64,000 bases of DNA from Campanula takesimana (Eukaryota; Streptophyta; Magnoliopsida; Asterales; Campanulaceae), in assembly GCA_026119855.1 (NCBI GenBank), contig JAOWBW010000360.1, positions 124,001 through 188,000 of the forward strand. Direction: 5' to 3'. The notes beneath the pieces were generated by a model. The model was given only the letters and a program-made list of their open reading frames with translations, did not search any database and was not told where the DNA came from. Positions 21,101-32,345 of this stretch are shown piece after piece (positions within the stretch are counted from its first letter, which is position 1; the number at the start of each line of letters is the position of its first letter). A program made the position numbers and the translations under genes.

Positions 21101-22659
21101 TGTTGGGTTTCGTAGTAACATGCGCAGCGGAATTAAGCATTTAAAATTTTCATGAAACCCAAAGCCATAGATCCATTCATATGATTAAGTCAAATACATG
21201 CATAATGAATACTAGAATACTAACCCTTGATGCCTTTGATTTTGCAACCTTGAATTCGATGGAGGCTTGAAAGCTTGATTACGAACAGAGCAAGAATCAC
21301 AAACTTTGAAGATGATAAGTTTCACCCTCTAGCGGTATCCTCACCACGAACGAATATCAAGAACACTTGATCTTGGTTGCTAGACCAAATTGTGGAACAC
21401 GCTTTCACAATTATAATGACTGTATGGAATTATTAATTCTTGATCTTACATTCCAAATCACTAATCAAGAATATTGTTCTCTCAATGAAATAGGTTGATC
21501 ATCCTTAATGGCTGGTGAAAAAGACTTTATATAGGTCCTAATCCTTAACCCTTAAGGACCTACGATTCCTAAATCCCGTCACCCAATTAAGGAAACAATT
21601 TTCTGGCCTAGCAGCTCTGGCACGGTCATGCACTAAAACTGGCACGGTCGTGCCAATTGGTGCGAGGCTGACATCCCTTTTCTGATTATTGGCACGGTCG
21701 TGCTTTATAATCGTCACGGTTGTGCCAAGCACTTTAGCACGGTCGTGCCCTAAAATCAGGACGGTCATGCCAAGCACTTTAGCACGGTCATGCCCTAAAA
21801 TCAGCACAGTCGTGCCAGACCAGAAAAACCCATTTTTCCATAATTCCAATTTAGTCCTTTAGGATTCGTTCTATTCGTGTGTGACCCTCTAGGATTACAC
21901 CCTCTAGGATTAGACTAAGTTGGTAATGAGTCCAAACATGAACCCATATGATATGATTAGGTTCTAGCAAACCGTCATACCTACCCAAATAGTGTAACTA
22001 GATTCAAGTTCGCATTCCTTTTAGAACATGTCACAATCCCTTTGTCCACGATGTCTTTGAACACAAGTCATGGTCAACAAGTCAACTTGTTTTATTCAAT
22101 ACTTTTCTCGATCCCGAATATGTTGATAATCCAAATGACATTGATCAAATCAATCCATTTGAGTTTGGCCAAACATTTCATCAACATCATTCCTTCGAGG
22201 GGCCCAAGCTTGACATCTCTCCAAAGAGGGACAAATCCATTTAGCTTATTATTCTTCCCTACGTGAATCCGATTATGCCAATGATACACTTTATAACTAC
22301 CTGGTTAAAGGTAATGTTTGAATATGGCAAACATAATCTTCATCAAGTGGAAGACCATAATAACTTTATGTCTAAGGATTCAAATGACATAACTAATATG
22401 AGATATATGTACGACATAGACCATGACATAAATATCATACAGCGGGTCATGTCCAGTACCTTGTTCCCAACAAGTACCCATAAATCTAACATGATCATCC
22501 CATGATCATTTAGCCTTTATACTAGTGCTTAACAAGCTCTAGGGACGGAGATTATTATAAGCAAACATGAGCATTAATAATAACCTAAATATCTCTTCAT
22601 TAATATGAATATAATGATAACACATACAATGTTTAGCAAACGTGCCTAGGGCACCAACA
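21101..22659 (-). repeat. C2 LTR
   Basis: Bounded by TGTTGGGTTTCG at 21101 and GGCACCAACA at 22659, with terminal inverted TGTTGG/CCAACA. It carries the GGCACGGTCGTGCC cluster (21619-21816). There is no coding sequence. Confidence 0.8.
21619..21816. repeat. GGCACGGTCGTGCC motif cluster in C2 LTR
   Basis: About eight copies spaced roughly 20-45 bp, for example 21641-21654 (exact), 21691-21704, 21738-21751, 21780-21793. The exact form is the reverse complement of the L1-a motif. L1 is Ty3-like and C2 copia-like, so common descent of the LTR does not explain the sharing. Confidence 0.85.
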
Positions 22660-22664
22660 CCAAC

Positions 22665-23153
22665 AAATTCCTGGATTGGACATGTGAAGCTACCGCACGA
22701 TACTCGACCGTTGATGACCGCTGCCCCTGCCGTTAGACTGACCGCACCTTGATTACCGTTTGTTTTATTTTGATAGGCTGAATGCCTAAGACAATTTTTA
22801 TTTCTGGTTAACTTTATTTAGGCATGTAACACAACTATTATCTCGTTTTGATTTGTACTATTAATGCTTCACTGCCATAATGATTCAGAGTACCAGTTGT
22901 CTTTGAGTTGTTTGATGCTATTCATATCTCTCATATATTATCTTTCTGAATTGTATCAAAATATTTTTATCTTCTAGGATTAGTCTTTTTATTTTCTTTT
23001 TAGGATGATAGAAATCTATAACATTGACTTACTGTGTGTGCATTGACTTGGGGCATGAACTTAATAAAATTTATTCTTGAAACATGTTATTACCAAGTAT
23101 AATGAATTAGTCTTTGTTATAGTAGTAATGGTCTCAATCAAATAGGGAGAGAT
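22665..23153 (+). other. S1 3' tail with polypurine tract
   Basis: The end of the S1 3' ORF (about 22665-22745, with ACCGCA-type motifs at 22690-22760), then untranslated DNA, then AAATAGGGAGAGAT (23140-23153), the polypurine tract directly before the 3' LTR. Confidence 0.75.
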
Positions 23154-24735
23154 TGTTGGCTATGCATATTATAAACCACTCCTATTACCTAGATTTGATT
23201 GATCCCATAACCTTATTTTACTTTTTATGGACTTTAGGTTTTATTGTAAGAAGTTTTATAACTTCATTAGTTAAGTCCATTTTTAGTTTGGTTAGGCTTA
23301 GAAGATCAGCCCCTCAAATTCTGAAGAAATGTTGCTGCAGATGTTGTGAAAAAAGCTAAGTCTGCCTGCCTCAACTATGCTGCTACAATAGTTTAGCGAC
23401 CGCATACTAAGCGACCGCATGGTTGTGGCGACCATATTATCTATGCTGCTGCATGGTGACCGCAAGTCCTATCTACCGCAGACTCTAGGCTACCGCACAA
23501 CCAAGTGAAGACCAAGAAAAGACAAGTTTGATTTAAACGTTGCAAGATTTAAATTTGAATTTGTCGTTATATCTGGTACAAGATAGTACATCTTGACCAC
23601 TAAATTCTGCAACTACAAGATGACAAAGAAATAAGCTCCAATCAGAATGCTCCAGCTCATCATCCTCCAAACTTATCCTCCAAAAATTCAAACAGCTATC
23701 TCTCCTTAAAAGGCTATAAATAGTCATTGCTTTCTTCATTGAAAGTGTGCTGAGATTCTAAGAGAGAAATTGCTGTTGAAATACTTGGTGATTGAAGATC
23801 ATACTCAAGATTTCCAAAATCATTTGAATCTTCAAGCATTCGCCTTCAAATCTTCAAAGATCTCCAGCAACCTTCAAGCAAATCAAATCTCAAGCCCAGC
23901 AACACTTAAAAATTCATTAGGCTCTAAATCATATAGATTACATATAGCTCTTAATTCTTACACACATACACCCCAATTGATCAATCACATAGATTGCATC
24001 ATTAGGGATACACAGGTCTAAGTCTAGGATTTGTTCTTCATAGAAAGTAGGTGTTGATTCATACTTCATCTTTGAAATATGTAATCAAGAGAATCAATAT
24101 ATACCTCCATTCAAAATCTAAGACTGACCATCTTAGTAAAGGACGTAGATCTTTTAACAGATCGAACCTTTCCAAATCATTGTGTCATTTACATTCTACA
24201 AATTTACTTTCAGCTATTGTTCTTATTGTTCTTATTGATCTTGTTTGTTGTTTATTGTGTTGATCCTTACAGCTATTCAAATTATTGTGAATTGTGTTTA
24301 TTGCTTGCCTACTGCCTTAGTTATTACTTCTGACTACTTATCTATTTGCCAAAACTCTCAGACACAAACTTTCATTTTCAACCTACCTAGTCAGTAACCT
24401 TGCTTACCACATAGCCGACCGCAAGGTTACCTACCACAGATTGAACCTTTTCAGTTCACTCATTCTTTGCCCACCACAATATTGCCTGCCACAATATTGC
24501 CTGCCACTTATCTGCCTACCTTGTCATTTTTACTTCAAAACCAACTCTACCTCGTTTTATCGAAAACTTCCACTATACATATTACTATTGAACTAGTGGT
24601 TTTTACTTGACCGCAAAATTCAAGAAGTAAGCATAAGGTTGAATTTTGAAAAAGGGATGATAATTTTAATAGGCTATTCACCCCCCCCCCTCTCTAGCTT
24701 CTTTTCATACCCTTGTTGTGTCTTTGGGACCAACA
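23154..24735 (+). repeat. S1 3' LTR, complete (1582 bp)
   Basis: TGTTGGCTATGC at 23154 to CCAACA at 24735. It follows the purine tract and is followed by a primer site, so it also acts as the 5' LTR of the fragment in block B. ACCGCA-type motifs cluster at 23395-23500 and 24410-24470. Blocks at 3957-4964 and 7031-7850 are truncated copies. Confidence 0.9.
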
Positions 24736-24737
24736 AG

Positions 24738-24749
24738 TGGTATCAGAGC
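24738..24749 (+). other. S1 primer binding site (block B)
   Basis: TGGTATCAGAGC, 2 bp after the LTR end. Confidence 0.9.
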
Positions 24750-24806
24750 AAACACCTTCATAAAACTTTTGTTTTTCAAGCTTAACAGCTTGGGTGCCGA
24801 TTCAAC

Positions 24807-25398
24807 ATGGCAAGTCAGAAAGCTATGGCAACGGTTAACTACACTCACGTTCCAATGTTTGATGAAGACAACTTTGACCTATGGAAACACAGCATTCTAA
24901 CACACTTCTATTCCAAGGACGAGCAACTCGGTGATTCTCTTACCATTGGACCATACTTCCTAATGAAAGCTAATCTGAATCCAGAAACCAATGCCGACAC
25001 ACCGTCAATCAAGAAACCAAAAGCTGAATGGACCGATGAAGAGAAAAGATTGGTTGGAATGGATGTGAAACAAAAAGTATACTCTTAAGTACTTTAGGTA
25101 TGTCTCACCGTTGACAGATCATGGAATGTGCAATAGCTAAAGATCTTTGGGATGCAATTGAAGATTACATCGAAGGAGATCAAGCTTGCAAGGAGAGCAA
25201 AAAGTTTGGTATTCAAAGAAGATTCGACAACTTTGCTAAGATCCTCGGTGAATCACTTAGGGACACTTATGACCGCTACTGTGAAATCGTGAGTACTTAC
25301 ACCGCACTTGGAAAGAAGCTTTCCAAGAAAGAAATCAATGTAAATTTCTTAGCCGCTCTTGGATCTCAATATCTTCACAAAGGAAACATTCTTGAAGA
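24807..25398 (+). pseudogene. S1 gag fragment (block B)
   Basis: Copy of the fragment at 5036-5627 with the same frame-breaking lesion (about 25068) and the same end point inside gag. Small differences show that A and B have since diverged slightly. Confidence 0.85.
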
Positions 25399-25489
25399 AA
25401 GAAACTAATGATTTTTTGAGTTGTGTTTAGGTTGATATTGAAGTAAACGACATATTTTGGAGTGAAAACACAAAAAATAAAGATTAGGG

Positions 25490-27770
25490 TGTCACGACCC
25501 GAAAACCCGCCTCTATTTTCTAATAATAAATATCTAATTATTTATTTATTTCTTATTTAATTGTTTAAATTATTATTTAATTAATAATTTATATGTGCAT
25601 TTTATGTGTTATAATAATTTATGCCTAGCATTTTATTTGGGCCATTTGTGCTAGTGTAGTATTATTTGGTCTTAGTTGTTAGTAGGAAGTATTAGAGTTT
25701 GTGTAGTTAGTGGGGAGGGGGTCTAAGTGTATGTTTTGGAAATAATCATCTCCCTACTCCCTCTCTTCTCCCTCACCTCTCCCTCACCCCAACTCCATTC
25801 CCAGCATACTCTCTCTCTCTCTCCAAGAAAAGGGTAAGTTTTTCCTCTCCCTTCTCTCTTCATTTTCATCCTCTTCCTCTCATCTTTTCTTAGTGCTCAT
25901 TTTATGAAATGTGCTTGGATCGTCGATAGGATCGTAGGGAGCTAAGAATATTTGAATTCCGTCAACTTTAAGAAATCCGGGTAAGTTGCTTTTCCCCCCA
26001 TTTTTATGCTAAAGTGTTCATTTCATGGTTATATAATGCTTTAGTTGATACATTTGATGTTTGATTGAGTTTGGGATTTATTTGGAATTTATTTTGATTT
26101 TGGGTTTAAAATGGTGATTGTTATGAATGTTGGGTTTGAATCTTGGTTTGGGGTTATATACGATGTTGATTAGGCCCCATTTCAGCCTAGATGTTGTTTT
26201 GATTCATGGTTAGACTTGTTAGAAGCATTGAGATAAAGAAATTTGAGTTTTGGGTAGGATTTGGTGCAAACCCAGGAAATTTGGCCGGAATTTGCCCCTC
26301 CGGGCAAGGGGGCGCGCGCACCCTCTCAGGGGAGGCATGCGCACCCTTATTCCCTTTGTAAAATAAACCTTCTGATCATATAGGGCACACGCACCATATT
26401 CTGGGGGGCGTGCGCTCCCTCAATTGTTCCAAAATTCAAAACCTTCTGATCCTTAGGGCGTGCGCACCCTTTTTGTGCGAGCGCGCGCACCCTCCCCTGG
26501 CCTTTTTGGCAAGAACCCTCTGATCCTATAGGGTGCGCGCACCCTTTCTGCGCGGGCGTGCGCCCCCTCCACTGTACAAGTCCTGAGCTTCATCCTCTTG
26601 TACTCCTCGTAGACAATCTTCAATAGGTCATAACTTTCTCATCCGGACTTCGTTTTAATCGTGTAAGCTATCGTTTTAAAGCTCTCCTTGAGCTCTTCGA
26701 GATGAGTGAGTAGTTTTGGTTGAGTGCTTGAGTTAACTGGACCCCTTGTGATCAAATGTGATATGGGAATTGTGTTATCATTGTTGAGATTTTTGGAACA
26801 ATTTAATTGTGTGTTGTTGGTTCATTTCACTTTCTTGGTGACTTCTTGGTATGGTTCCCTACTTTGGAATCATTAGTTGTTTATCATGCTAGTATTTTAT
26901 TACTTAGCCTTTACTTGAAAGTCCAGCTGGTATTTGTGTGTGTTTCGGGCGATGCGAAACATTATGATGGCACAAGCCAAGTCCATTATGATGTTGACCA
27001 TTGTTTTGCCCCATTATTTCCCTCCTCCAGATTGGCGTTGGATGTGAGATGAGCTAGCCCCTTTGTGAGCATTTTAGCTATTGGCTTTGGGCTTTGACTG
27101 TGTGTCACTGTCCCCTTATTATTATTGGTTCCGGTACCGGGGGTTTTCTCTTCATCTTTCATGCTACTATGAAGATGTTGATTGTTGACTATTGAAGCTG
27201 CGCAGCGACCTTTATTTGGTTCTATCAGTTGGAAAACCTTGGCTAATATCCTTTGTTACTTGTTTATTTCGGCTGCTATCTGTTAGTTGATAAATGCTAT
27301 GTGCTAAGTGATATTTATTATTGTTTATTGCTTATTGCATCATAGCATGTCATGTAGTTGCATTAGTAACTTATTGAGATTTATCTCACCCCCTTTCTTT
27401 TATCTTTGTTTTTCCTTAACCCCCCCTCCAGGAGGAAAGGATTAGACTCGCTGATCACGAGGAGGACGTCGCGAGGGTTGAGCTTCTTGGGCAAGTTGTT
27501 ATTGGTGGGTTTACATTACATAAATGTGTAACCTTTTGGGAATAGTTGTACCGAACTTGACGTCATTAGAATTTGTATATTTTATTATTTTGGGTGTAAG
27601 CTTATGGAGCTCACACTAGTTTATATTTTGTTGTTCAAGTTGGATTTCAAAACTTTGTGTTATCATCTTTTGGTATAAAAGGAAAATTTTACCTTCATTA
27701 TTTTAGAGTTTATTGTTTAAGTCGACGTCCAGCTCGCGTACTCCGGGCCCGCGGGGTCGGGGTCGCGACA
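25490..27770 (+). mobile_element. L1-d: solo LTR with target duplication TAGGG
   Basis: 2281 bp from TGTCACGACCC to GGTCGCGACA, flanked by TAGGG at 25485-25489 and 27771-27775. The intact target is preserved in block A at 5714-5718. It contains the CATAACTT module (26628-26700) and a GC-rich cluster (26309-26568). Confidence 0.95.
26309..26568. repeat. GGCGTGCGCACCCT-type motif cluster in L1-d
   Basis: About eight copies of a G-G-C-G-x-G-C-G-C-A-C-C-C pattern with T/C variation (near 26311, 26335, 26384, 26407, 26458, 26485, 26531, 26556). Purine-pyrimidine alternation such as GCGCGCGCAC is marked. The surrounding DNA is AT-rich. Confidence 0.8.
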
Positions 27771-27775
27771 TAGGG

Positions 27776-28038
27776 ACTAAAATGATATTTATTTTCCGTT
27801 ATGGTTTAATGGTTGTTATCAATTTAGGTGACATTTGCTATTAAATCATTAGTACAATGGTGACATTTGTAAACGTGAAAGTTAGGATGGTCAAATTGAT
27901 GATGCCCAAATTGTACAATGGTCGAAAATGTAGTTTACTCTTTACGAAAATGGTTCTTAACACAAGAATTAAGAAGAGGATTGAAAGGTGATGTGTTGTG
28001 AGTGTAGATAGTTGAGTGTGAGAGAGAAAATGAGGTAG
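27776..28038. other. Spacer (second part), ending in target GGTAG
   Basis: With 25399-25489 this rebuilds the 354 bp spacer of block A. No gene is recognised. The last five bases GGTAG (28034-28038) are repeated at 56806-56810, the two ends of E2. Confidence 0.85.
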
Positions 28039-29558
28039 TGTAAGATACCCGTGTAGAGGCACGACGGATCAAACACAGAACTTTATTTTACAAGTTAACG
28101 GAGTCGCCACGTTAAATTAATTTTAAACTCAATTTAACGAAAATGGTTAGAGAAAATGAGTTCGGATGTCAGGTTACGTCTTGGGAAGAACATAGTTCAC
28201 CCAATCCCCCCCAGAAATCCGGGTCTCCCTATGTTTGTTAACCACAATGTGCAAGTGTGTGTGTGTGTGTGTATTTTAAAAAATGGGAGAAAATGTCTTT
28301 TTAACAGAAACTATTGGAAAATTAACAGAAAAGGGTTTATTTGTAAAGATCTTGACAAAATCAGGTTTAAACAGAAGAAACATCCCCTGGACAAACCATC
28401 TGTACGGATGTTTAGGGTCGTCCTGGGGTTTTACAAATTTATCAGAAACAGTCCAGTTTCAGGCAGAAACAGAGCAGTCTGCTGAAACTGGACAGAAATG
28501 TGACCTTTTCAGTTTATTGTATGATACATAAACATGGATAACAATATTCCTATGCTCTTGATCATCAATTTGGATGCCAAAAACAAGGGTTTTGGAGATG
28601 ATCAAGGCAATCATTGGAGAAATTTGAAGAAAGTTGATGAACATGGCCTTTGATCCAAAACAACCATTTGAATGGGTAAATATTGAAACTTTAACATCCA
28701 AATCGATGATTCATCAAAGATTAAACCTTTGGGACAACAAAATCAACCTTTTGATGGATAAAGATTGAGTCTTTACCATCCAAAGGTGACATTTTTAAGG
28801 CTAAATCAAAGTTTGGATGATAAAGATTGAAACTTTACCATCCAAACATGATCACCATGACCAAAGATAAACAAATACAAGATAAATGTACAAGGCTCTC
28901 TTCATATGTGCAATGGATCACCGAGCCAAAAGTAAAGATATGAAAGTAAAGGCAAGAATGTAAATGACATAAACATAACAAGTCATGATCATCCTTTGAT
29001 TTTAACCCTTAATCACACATAAAGCATGAGGGCATCATGGAATCACCTCATGACTTGGTTCAAATTCATAAGGTTACATAAATGTAAAGGCTTTTGGAAT
29101 GTAAAAGAGACAACAATGTAACTATGAAACAATATAAACAAGATAATAAACGAGGTATGAGATGGAGAGAAGATGGGGAGAATGAGGCCTCACCTATCTT
29201 GGTTTTGGCCTATCTTCCTCTCTCTTTTCGCTCAAGTTTTATGGTGTTTATGTTTCTGCTGTAATTTGGACAGAGTTTTCCTATCCTCAACTATTTTCTC
29301 CCTCCCCCTAAAATGATCAGCAAGAGCTTTAATTTGTAGGGACCTGGAGGTCCTAAACCATCCGTACAGCTGGTGACTCCTCGGGGCCAAACCATCCGTA
29401 CGGTTTATCTTGGCGATATCTGGAACTTTCTACTTTTTATTCTAGAATAGTCTTAAGTTTTTTGTTTATCCTAGTGAGGTCCTATCCTATCAGGTTTATC
29501 CTTAAATAGTACTAAGAACTTCTCTAAGTTGGTTTTAATTCAGATTGGGGTACTTACA
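28039..29558 (-). repeat. L2-B: 3' LTR of E2 (1520 bp)
   Basis: TGTAAGATACCC at 28039 to GGGGTACTTACA at 29558 on the plus strand. It contains a TG microsatellite (28256-28272), CCGTACGG-type motifs at 28395-28410 and a pair at 29357-29405, and C-rich tracts. It matches L2-C over its full length. Confidence 0.93.
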
Positions 29559-29779
29559 GAGCCCCTCGGCAACATTGCTTTAGTAAAGCGGGGTTGTCGA
29601 CTTAAAAAGCATCCCAATCTATCTATGATGGGAGGACGGTTTGACCAATTGGGTTAAATGGCTGGACCTAAGGGTATAGGATTCCTACGTATCCCATTTT
29701 CGGGGAATCAAGCCTAACATAGTTCAAGTGAAGGAAATTTTTGAGACATGGGAGCTGTTTAGTGGGAGCTTATCCGGAA

Positions 29780-30258
29780 GGTGGACATCTTTCATCTTCT
29801 CCTAAGATGTTTTGGTAGGTGGATATCTTTTATCCTCTCCTAAGATATTTTGTCACGGTAGTCTAACCGAAAGGCGGATATCTTTTATCCTCTCCTAAGA
29901 TGTTTTGGTAGGTGGATATCTTTTATCCTCTCCTAAGATGTTTTGGTAGGTGGATATCTTTTATCCTCTCCTAAGACCTTTTGTCACGGTAGTCTAACCG
30001 AAAAGCGGATATCTTTTATCCACTCCTAAGATGTTTTCATAGGTGGATATCTTTTATCCTCTCCTAAGATGTTTTGGTAGGTGGATATCTTTTATCCTCT
30101 CCTAAAACCTTTTGTCACGGTAGTCTAACCAAAAAACAGATATCTTTTATCCTCTCCTAAGATGTTTTGGTAGGTGGACATCTTTTATCCTCTCCTAAGA
30201 CCTTTTGTCACGGTAGTCTAACCGAAAGGCGGATATCTTTTATCCTCTCCTAAGATCT
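29780..30258. repeat. Tandem array of 38/55 bp units in E2 3' region
   Basis: Eleven copies of a unit built on GGATATCTTTTATCCTCTCC. Two unit types occur: a 38 bp form ending TTTTGGTA and a 55 bp form with TTTTGTCACGGTAGTCTAACC. They alternate in a partly regular order, suggesting amplification of a composite unit. It lies between the polypurine tract and gag of E2. Confidence 0.9.
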
Positions 30259-30334
30259 CACCTTAGTGGTTTTCCTAAGGTTCTATCGGAGTCTTTGGCC
30301 TTACGCCCAATTAGGACTGCTGAGAAACTAGGGA

Positions 30335-30915
30335 TGGTTTGACTAAGAGAATGGGCTTACGTCATATTTGGACTGCCGGGCAATTTTAACTTGACCTTTC
30401 TGGTCAAAGTTTGGATTTTGTCAACACTACTCTACGGGATGGTTGACTAAGAAATTAGGTTTACGTCACATTTGGACTGCCGGGCAATTTTAACTTGACC
30501 TTTCTGGTCAAAGTCTGGATTTGGTCAACACTACTCTACAGGATGGTTGACTAAGAGAATGGGCTTACGTCACATTTGGACTACCATGAAACACTTGATT
30601 TAAAAGGAATGGGCTTACATCACATTTAGACTGCCAAGAAACATTTTGATTTAAAAGGAATGGGCTTACGTCACATTTGGATAGCCGGGAAACATTTGAT
30701 TTAGAAGGAATGGGCTTACGTCACATTTGGATTACCGGGCAATTTTAACTTGACCTTTCTGGTCAAAGTTTGGATTTGGTCAACACTACCCTACGGGATG
30801 GTTGACTAAGAGAATGGGCTTACGTCATATTTGGACTGCCGGGCAATTTTAACTTGACCTTTCTGGTCAAAGTTTGGATTTGGTCAACTCAACGCTATGG
30901 GATGGTTGACACATT
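30335..30915. repeat. Tandem array of ~104 and ~50 bp units in E2 3' region
   Basis: The unit holds GGGCTTACGTCACATTTGGA, then CCGGGCAATTTTAACTTGAC, TTTCTGGTCAAAG and a GGTCAACACTAC part, ending CTACGGGATGGTTGACTAAG. About four long copies flank three short copies with a GAAACATTTGATTTAAAAGG spacer. Confidence 0.88.
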
Positions 30916-31204
30916 TTCTTGACACCGGGGGAGAGCCTAGGGGCGATTTACAAGACATGTTTGTGGAAAAAAAATTCCAAGACTTTGGGAAAATCATTTT
31001 GAGGGGAGATCAAAAGCATTTTGCTTGAAACATTGTCTTTGATAAATGATGCCAAATGGGCATATTTGGAAATGCTTATTTTAAAGGAAAATCTTTTAAA
31101 GAAGTGTTTTAGTCAAATTTTGATTTTAACTTAACTCCGAGATTTGCCATGCATAAAGTCCTTTTGAGCTTTGTCCATTTCTTAGGAGTGATTGGGAGTA
31201 GGGA

Positions 31205-31345
31205 ACCTTTTCTGTAGTTGATGTAGGAACAGTCCCAATGCCTTCGTTGTAGGGGTAGCCCCAATGTCTTTGTTGTCGTCGATGTTGGGATAGCCCTAAT
31301 TTCCTTGTTGTCGTCGATGTTGAGATAGCCCTAATTTCTTTTGCC
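31205..31345. repeat. Short tandem repeat (~45 bp) in E2
   Basis: Three to four diverged copies of a unit with GTTGTCGTCGATGTTG and AGATAGCCCTAATTTC. Non-coding. Confidence 0.7.
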
Positions 31346-32084
31346 TATCCCTTTTGACCTTTGAGGTGATGTTAGGAACCTATCCCTTTTTCATGACGCA
31401 CCCTTTCTTTTGCCTAGGCCAGCGGGCTACTTTTTTTGTGCCTTTCTTTTTTTTTATGAGTGATCCAGCCGACTCGATGGAACAAGTACTTACAGTATTT
31501 TTCTTAGAGGAAACATGCAAGGGCATTTTTGGGAGAGAGTCCCTTTGTTTTGGTGAGCTCTTTGAGCATTATGGCATATAATGGAGGGAATCCCTTGCTT
31601 GACAGAATATAAGTGTTTAGCTCTTTCCTAAGATGAAGAAAAGAAGACTTGTCGAGACATTTGAAATTTGCCTTAGTTAAGATCATCAAAATGATTGCTT
31701 GAATGGACCATGTTTATTATTAAGTCAAGATTATAACAAGCATTTAGCCTTAACATGTATAAATGTTGTGATCAATTGAGACTAGGATTCGATCAATGGC
31801 AAGATCGGAAAAAGCATGTGTTTAGGGGAGGTTGGTCCTTAATGTGACCAAAGAAGGTGCATCTGGGAAATTGGTCATTGATGGGACTGAGGGAAGAGAA
31901 CTTGGTCATGTTGAGAGGACCAAGGTTTTATTTTACGTTATGATCGGACCCGAAGGTTGCTTACGTTCCCCTTAGTCTGGGGAGCTCAGGTCGCCGTAGT
32001 TCGTCTATATACCGCCTTTGCTGAAGTTGACTTTCTTTTGATGGATGTTATTGCTTTGTTGATGTAGATCATGTTGCTTCTCAG

Positions 32085-32345
32085 ACCTTTTGAGGCGAAC
32101 CCTTTTTTGTGGTGAACTCCCTTTGAGGTGGACCTTTGAAGGTGAGCTCCTTATGAGGTGAGCCTTTTTGGAAGTGAACTCCTTTCATTTGAACCTTTTG
32201 AGATGAACTTATTTCCTTTCGATGATCCTTTGGAGGTAAACTCCTTGTTGATCCTTTTGAAGGTGGGCTTCTTATGGATCCTTTTGAGGGTGGAATCCTT
32301 GTTGATCCTTTTGAAGGTGGACTCCTTGTTAATGATGAACCTTCT
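32085..32345. repeat. 27 bp degenerate tandem repeat in E2
   Basis: Repeats of a CCTTTTGAAGGTGGACTCCT-like unit, about eight copies, better preserved toward 32345. On the minus strand they would encode a 9-residue repeat such as STFKRINKD, but no gene context supports translation. Confidence 0.75.

Larger units (their letters stand above)
19758..22659 (-). mobile_element. C2: minus-strand copia-type element, non-coding, one LTR
   Basis: A 1559 bp LTR (21101-22659, TGTTGG to CCAACA) is followed on its internal side by a copia primer site (21088-21099, minus). The internal part 19758-21087 has no recognisable gag or pol and no long frame, so the copy is non-autonomous or deleted. CCAAC stands at 22660-22664 and at 19753-19757, where S1 sequence stops, suggesting a 5 bp duplication. 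No second LTR is seen on the left, so that end is truncated. Confidence 0.7.
7031..24735 (+). mobile_element. S1: Sirevirus-type Ty1/copia element, decayed
   Basis: Order is copia-type: truncated 5' LTR, primer site, gag with one zinc knuckle, protease, integrase, RT, RNase H, then an extra ORF after pol (the env position), a purine tract and a complete 3' LTR (23154-24735). The extra 3' ORF, long gag with C-terminal coiled coil and large element size fit Sireviruses. It is interrupted by L1-b, L1-c and C2. Several in-frame stops and frameshifts make it non-functional. After the 3' LTR a second primer site and gag start follow at once (block B), so the LTR is shared with a downstream fragment. 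Confidence 0.85.

Noticed and set aside
22042..22505. Frames of 74 and 80 codons in the C2 LTR
   Set aside because: They are inside a non-coding LTR, on the strand opposite to the element, without domains.
29780..30258. Repeated units that might suggest a CRISPR array
   Set aside because: The units are directly tandem without unique spacers, in a plant retrotransposon.
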